Shown here: positions 60,119 through 64,000 of the stretch, in pieces
Numbering within the stretch: the stretch's first letter is position 1
Layout: every line of letters begins with the position of its first letter
Assembly (NCBI RefSeq): GCF_014635845.1
Contig: NZ_BMDP01000004.1
Coordinates: forward strand, 236,101-300,100
DNA: 64,000 bases
DNA from: Oxalicibacterium solurbis
GTDB taxonomy: Bacteria; Pseudomonadota; Gammaproteobacteria; Burkholderiales; Burkholderiaceae_D
Direction: 5' to 3'
The notes under the pieces: generated by a model
Databases searched by the model: none
Told to the model about the DNA's origin: nothing
Seen by the model: the letters and a program-made list of their open reading frames with translations, nothing else
Translations under genes and position numbers: made by a program

Positions 60119-62770
60119 ATGCGCACCGATACTCCCGCCGCGATTTATCGCAAAGACTACACACCGCCAAGCCATTGGATCAGCACCGTCGAGATGGGAT
60201 TCGATCTCGATCCGTCCGCGACGCGCGTGGCGACCCGGATCGTGTTCGAACGCAATCACGCCGGTTCGGACCGTACGCTGACGCTATACGGGGACGAGGT
60301 CGAACTGGTGCAATTGCGCATGAACGGCAAGGCCTTGGCCAAACGCGCCTACCAGCTGGAACAGGGCGTGTTGCGTATTCCTTCTGCGCCGGATGATGTC
60401 GTGCTGGAAATCGAAACGCTGATCCGGCCGGATCGCAATACCTCGCTGATGGGACTGTACGTCTCGAACGGCAATTTCTTCACGCAATGCGAGGCCGAAG
60501 GTTTCCGCAAGATCACCTATTTCCCGGATCGTCCGGACGTGATGGCCAAATACAAGGTCATGCTGCGCGCCGACAAGCGCAAATATCCGGTGCTGCTGTC
60601 CAACGGCAACCTGATCGAGCAGGGCGATCTGGGCGACGGCCGTCATTACGCGCTGTGGGAGGACCCGTTCAAGAAGCCGTCTTACCTCTTCGCGCTGGTC
60701 GCCGGCAACCTGATCTGCCAGGAAGAACAGATCAAGCTGCAGTCCGGCCGTAAAGCGCTGCTGCAGGTCTGGGTCGAGGAAGGCAATCTGGACAAGACGC
60801 AGCATGCGATGGCTTCGCTGATCAACAGCATCCGCTGGGATGAAAAACGCTTCGGGCTGGAACTGGATCTGGACCGCTTCATGATCGTCGCCGTCGGCGA
60901 CTTCAACATGGGCGCGATGGAAAACAAGGGCCTGAACATCTTCAACACGAAATACGTGCTGGCCAATCCGCGCATCGCGACCGACGTCGATTACGCCAAC
61001 ATCGAAGCGGTGGTCGGCCACGAATACTTCCACAACTGGACCGGCAACCGCGTCACCTGCCGCGACTGGTTCCAGCTGTCGCTGAAGGAAGGCTTGACCG
61101 TCTTCCGCGACCAGGAGTTCTCGGCCGACATGATCGGTACCGACAGCGGCCGTGCCGTCAAGCGCATCGACGACGTGCGCGTGCTGCGGCAGGCGCAGTT
61201 CCCTGAAGATGCCGGCCCGATGGCGCATCCGGTGCGGCCCGATTCCTTCGTCGAGATCAGCAACTTCTATACGGTCACGATCTACGAGAAGGGCGCAGAG
61301 GTCGTGCGCATGTACCAGACGCTGTTCGGCCGCGACGGTTTCCGCAAGGGCATGGACCTGTATTTCGAGCGTCACGACGGCCAGGCTGTCACCTGCGACG
61401 ACTTCCGCGCCGCGATGGCCGATGCCAACGGCCGCGATCTGGCGCAGTTCGAGCGCTGGTACGATCAGGCTGGCACCCCGCGTGTTTCTGTCACCACACG
61501 TTACGATGCCGGTGCGCATACCTATGAAATGACGCTGGTGCAAAGCGGTGCATCGACCGCAGGGCAGGAGGAAAAACGTCCGTTCTTGATTCCGGTATCA
61601 GTCGGCCTGCTGGATGGCAAGGGCCGCGATATGCCCTTGTCGCTGGGCGATGCCGAAGAGCAGCCGACGACCGTCGTGCTGGAACTGAAAGCGCGTTCGC
61701 AGACTTTCCTGTTCCGCAACGTGATGGAAAAGCCGGTGCCGTCGATTCTGCGCAATTTCTCTGCGCCGGTCGTGCTGGAATACGACTATACGGATGCTGA
61801 ACTGGCTTTCCTGATGGCGCACGACAGCGATGCCTTCAATCGTTGGGAAGCCGGGCAGCGGCTGGCAATGCGTCGTTTGCTGGCGCTGACTGCATTGTCG
61901 CAGTCGGGCGATGCGTTGCAGGTGGATGCCGCGCTGGCGGAGAGTTTTTCGGCCACGTTGAATGATGGTGAGCTCGATCCGGCTTTCCGCGAGACTGCGC
62001 TGAACCTGCCGGCGGAAACTGTGGTTGCCGAACAGATGGATGTCATCGATCCGCAGGCGATTCATGCGGCACGACGTTTCCTGCGCCAGTCGCTGGCAAA
62101 GTCGCTGCGGCCTTCGCTGTTGAATGCCTATCGCGATAATGCGGTGAATGGCCCTTACAGTCCGGATGCGGCATCGGCCGGCAAGCGTGCATTGCGCAAT
62201 CTGTCGTTGTCTTATCTGGGAGAGCTGGACGATGAGGAAATTCATGCGTTGATGCAGAAACAGTACGACAATGCCAACAACATGACCGACCGCATGACTG
62301 CATTGGCGGCGCTGGCGAACAGCCGAGCGGCGGGAAGAGCCGCGGCGCTGGCACGCTTCTACAGCGATTTCGAACAGGAGCCGTTGGTGATCGACAAATG
62401 GTTCTCGCTGCAGGCGATGGCGCGTACGACAGACGTGGCAGCAGTTCGCAAACTGATGAAGCACCCGGCGTTCTCGCTGAAGAATCCGAATCGGGCGCGC
62501 AGCCTGATCTTCAGTTTCTGTAACGGCAATCCATTCCGCTTTCACGCGATCGACGGCAGCGGCTATGAATTCTGGGCGGAGCAGGTACTGGCGCTCGATG
62601 CGCTCAATCCGCAGGTTGCAGCCCGTCTGGCGCGCAGTCTCGATCGTTGGCGCAAATACGCGCCGGCACTGCGCGAAAAGATGCATGCGGCGCTCAAGCG
62701 TGTAGCGGATAGTTCCAGGCTGTCCAAGGATGTGAAAGAAGTGATTACGAAGTCGCTGGCCGGTGCGTGA
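60119..62770 (+). CDS. pepN: Aminopeptidase N (M1 family)
   Basis: 883-residue zinc metallopeptidase of the cytosol that removes N-terminal residues from peptides. Exopeptidase motif GAMEN at 265-269, zinc site HEYFH at 301-305 with Glu324 in LKEGLT (same spacing as E. coli 297-301/320), and the catalytic Tyr region later. Length equals that of the E. coli enzyme (870). ATG 60119 gives MRTDTPAAIYRKDY, the family N-terminus. fbp follows 46 bases later. Confidence 0.96.
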   Translation: MRTDTPAAIYRKDYTPPSHWISTVEMGFDLDPSATRVATRIVFERNHAGSDRTLTLYGDEVELVQLRMNGKALAKRAYQLEQGVLRIPSAPDDVVLEIETLIRPDRNTSLMGLYVSNGNFFTQCEAEGFRKITYFPDRPDVMAKYKVMLRADKRKYPVLLSNGNLIEQGDLGDGRHYALWEDPFKKPSYLFALVAGNLICQEEQIKLQSGRKALLQVWVEEGNLDKTQHAMASLINSIRWDEKRFGLELDLDRFMIVAVGDFNMGAMENKGLNIFNTKYVLANPRIATDVDYANIEAVVGHEYFHNWTGNRVTCRDWFQLSLKEGLTVFRDQEFSADMIGTDSGRAVKRIDDVRVLRQAQFPEDAGPMAHPVRPDSFVEISNFYTVTIYEKGAEVVRMYQTLFGRDGFRKGMDLYFERHDGQAVTCDDFRAAMADANGRDLAQFERWYDQAGTPRVSVTTRYDAGAHTYEMTLVQSGASTAGQEEKRPFLIPVSVGLLDGKGRDMPLSLGDAEEQPTTVVLELKARSQTFLFRNVMEKPVPSILRNFSAPVVLEYDYTDAELAFLMAHDSDAFNRWEAGQRLAMRRLLALTALSQSGDALQVDAALAESFSATLNDGELDPAFRETALNLPAETVVAEQMDVIDPQAIHAARRFLRQSLAKSLRPSLLNAYRDNAVNGPYSPDAASAGKRALRNLSLSYLGELDDEEIHALMQKQYDNANNMTDRMTALAALANSRAAGRAAALARFYSDFEQEPLVIDKWFSLQAMARTTDVAAVRKLMKHPAFSLKNPNRARSLIFSFCNGNPFRFHAIDGSGYEFWAEQVLALDALNPQVAARLARSLDRWRKYAPALREKMHAALKRVADSSRLSKDVKEVITKSLAGA

Positions 62771-62816
62771 GGCATGAGCGCAGGCCGATAACTATTTGAC
62801 GAAGAAAAAGGAAAAC

Positions 62817-63815
62817 ATGAAACGCATCAGTCTTACCCAGTATCTGATCGAAGAGCAGCGCCAGCACAGCAACATTTCGTCCGAATTGCGCTTGCTGATC
62901 GAAGTCGTCGCGCGCGCCTGCAAGACCATCAGTCATTCGGTCGGCAAGGGCGCGCTGGGCGACGTGCTCGGCACGGCAGGCAGCGAGAACGTGCAGGGTG
63001 AAGTGCAGAAGAAGCTGGACGTCATCTCTAACCAGATCCTGCTGGAAGCCAATGAATGGGGCGGTCATCTGGCGGCGATGGCATCGGAGGAAATGGAAAC
63101 CATCCATCCGATTCCCAACCGCTACCCGAAAGGCGAATACCTGCTGTTGTTCGATCCGCTGGACGGCTCCAGCAACATCGACGTCAACGTTTCGATCGGC
63201 ACCATCTTCTCCGTATTGAAAGCGCCGGACGGCACGACGACGCCGAAGGAAGAGCATTTCCTGCAACCGGGCGCGAAACAGGTTGTCGCCGGCTATGCGC
63301 TGTACGGTCCGCAGACGGTGCTTGTCTTGACCACCGGTAATGGTGTGCACTCCTTTACGCTGGATCGCGAAATGGGCGCATGGGTGATGACGCAACGCGA
63401 CATGCAGATTCCGGCCGACACCAAGGAATTCGCCATCAATGCATCGAATGCGCGCCACTGGTATCCGCCGGTCAAGCGTTACGTCGATGAAATGCTGGCT
63501 GGCACCACCGGCCCGCGCGGCAAGGATTTCAACATGCGCTGGATTGCCTCAATGGTGGCGGACGTGCATCGCATTCTGAATCGCGGCGGCATCTTCATGT
63601 ATCCGGCCGATGCGCGTGAACCGGACAAGCCCGGCAAGCTGCGCCTGATGTATGAAGCCAACCCGATGGCGATGCTGGTCGAGCAGGCAGGAGGCGTGGC
63701 GACTAACGGTGAACAACGTATTCTGGATATCCAGCCGGAAAAGCTGCATCAACGCGTAGCGGTTTTCCTTGGATCGAAGAACGAAGTCGAATTGGTAACG
63801 GGATATCACCAATAA
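62817..63815 (+). CDS. fbp: Fructose-1,6-bisphosphatase class 1
   Basis: 332 residues; gluconeogenic phosphatase. The metal-site motif [13 protein letters not shown] is near residue 118, with [13 protein letters not shown] and the C-terminal region [17 protein letters not shown] (in part) also conserved. ATG 62817 follows AAAAAGGAAAAC, a good ribosome binding site. Followed by a terminator. Its supply of hexose phosphate would feed the glucan pathway at the start of the window, though the genes are far apart. Confidence 0.96.
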   Translation: MKRISLTQYLIEEQRQHSNISSELRLLIEVVARACKTISHSVGKGALGDVLGTAGSENVQGEVQKKLDVISNQILLEANEWGGHLAAMASEEMETIHPIPNRYPKGEYLLLFDPLDGSSNIDVNVSIGTIFSVLKAPDGTTTPKEEHFLQPGAKQVVAGYALYGPQTVLVLTTGNGVHSFTLDREMGAWVMTQRDMQIPADTKEFAINASNARHWYPPVKRYVDEMLAGTTGPRGKDFNMRWIASMVADVHRILNRGGIFMYPADAREPDKPGKLRLMYEANPMAMLVEQAGGVATNGEQRILDIQPEKLHQRVAVFLGSKNEVELVTGYHQ

Positions 63816-63835
63816 ACAACAGACGCAATTTTCGT

Positions 63836-63864
63836 AAAACGGCCGGCCTTGTGCCGGCCGTTTT
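63836..63864 (+). terminator. Intrinsic terminator after fbp
   Basis: Perfect 12-base stem AAAACGGCCGGC / GCCGGCCGTTTT with CTTGT loop, then TTTTT-rich sequence. Confidence 0.9.
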
Positions 63865-63894
63865 GCTTTTTCGAAAAAAGTTTTACGGAACCCC

Positions 63895-64000
63895 TTGCCA
63901 AGTCGAAACGCTCTTTGCTATAGTTCGCCTCCCGTTGCGAGACGGGGCTAAAAAGAAGGTGTTGACCGAGGTGCGTAGCGCTGGTTGAACTGGATTTTTG
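63895..64000 (+). promoter_or_regulatory. Sigma-70 promoter, probably for a stable RNA outside the window
   Basis: TTGCCA (63895-63900) and TATAGT (63919-63924) with an 18-base spacer, followed by the GC-rich discriminator TCGCCTCCC, as at rRNA and tRNA promoters under stringent control. A second -35-like TTGACC is at 63962-63967. No coding region is seen in the last 185 bases. The RNA gene itself is beyond the window, so its identity is inference. Confidence 0.5.

Overview
The window reads as a chromosomal segment of a high-GC betaproteobacterium of the order Burkholderiales, most like Oxalobacteraceae (Herbaspirillum/Janthinobacterium-type). That assignment is inference from gene content, from the familiar purD - hemF - nadD - rsfS - rlmH - maf - rng gene order, and from codon usage. 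I did not see any insertion sequence, CRISPR array, tRNA or rRNA gene. The last 100 bases look like the promoter region of a stable-RNA gene lying outside the window.

Layout. 1-13068 (minus) is an alpha-glucan/trehalose operon transcribed glgA, glgE, treS-maltokinase fusion, glgB, glgX. Together these encode both the classical ADP-glucose route of chain elongation (GlgA) and the GlgE route (trehalose to maltose to maltose-1-phosphate to glucan), plus branching and debranching. GlgE carries an extra, catalytically dead copy of its own barrel. 13069-13570 is a long AT-rich control region. 13571-16187 (plus) holds two small proteins and the DEAD-box helicase RhlE.

16266-30758 (minus) is the most unusual part: a compact, mostly overlapping operon framed by a strong terminator and by gluQ. 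Its order of transcription is: a 53-codon candidate gene, a DegT-type aminotransferase, an acyl carrier protein, a KAS III (FabH-like) synthase, two SDR reductases, a NeuD/PglD-type acyltransferase, a Rieske oxygenase, a second hexapeptide acyltransferase, a FkbM methyltransferase, a two-domain DUF115-like protein, a polysaccharide pyruvyl transferase-like protein and a giant multi-domain glycosyltransferase. The content resembles the flagellin-glycosylation (viosamine-type) islands of Pseudomonas, which build an acyl group on a dedicated ACP and attach it to an amino sugar. The Rieske oxygenase and the pyruvyl-transferase-like member make this version look different. Part of it is clearly lower in GC than the rest.

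30905-36490 holds gluQ and a LysR regulator divergent from a pirin, then a formate/nitrite channel followed by a PP2C phosphatase-kinase fusion. 36615-43794 has kdsA, trhO, dnaE and msbA. 43936-51774 (minus) is the housekeeping block of rng, maf, rlmH, rsfS, nadD, hemF, a cytochrome c, purD and the YebC-family gene; RsfS here has a long histone-H1-like tail. 51964-63815 contains a HerA-like ATPase, a LysR/azoreductase divergent pair, ribA, an EamA transporter, an atypical SDR, a quinone oxidoreductase, a 55-codon membrane protein, a DUF4136 lipoprotein, pepN and fbp.

Many long open frames lie antisense to these genes. They are by-products of GC-rich codons and were left out.
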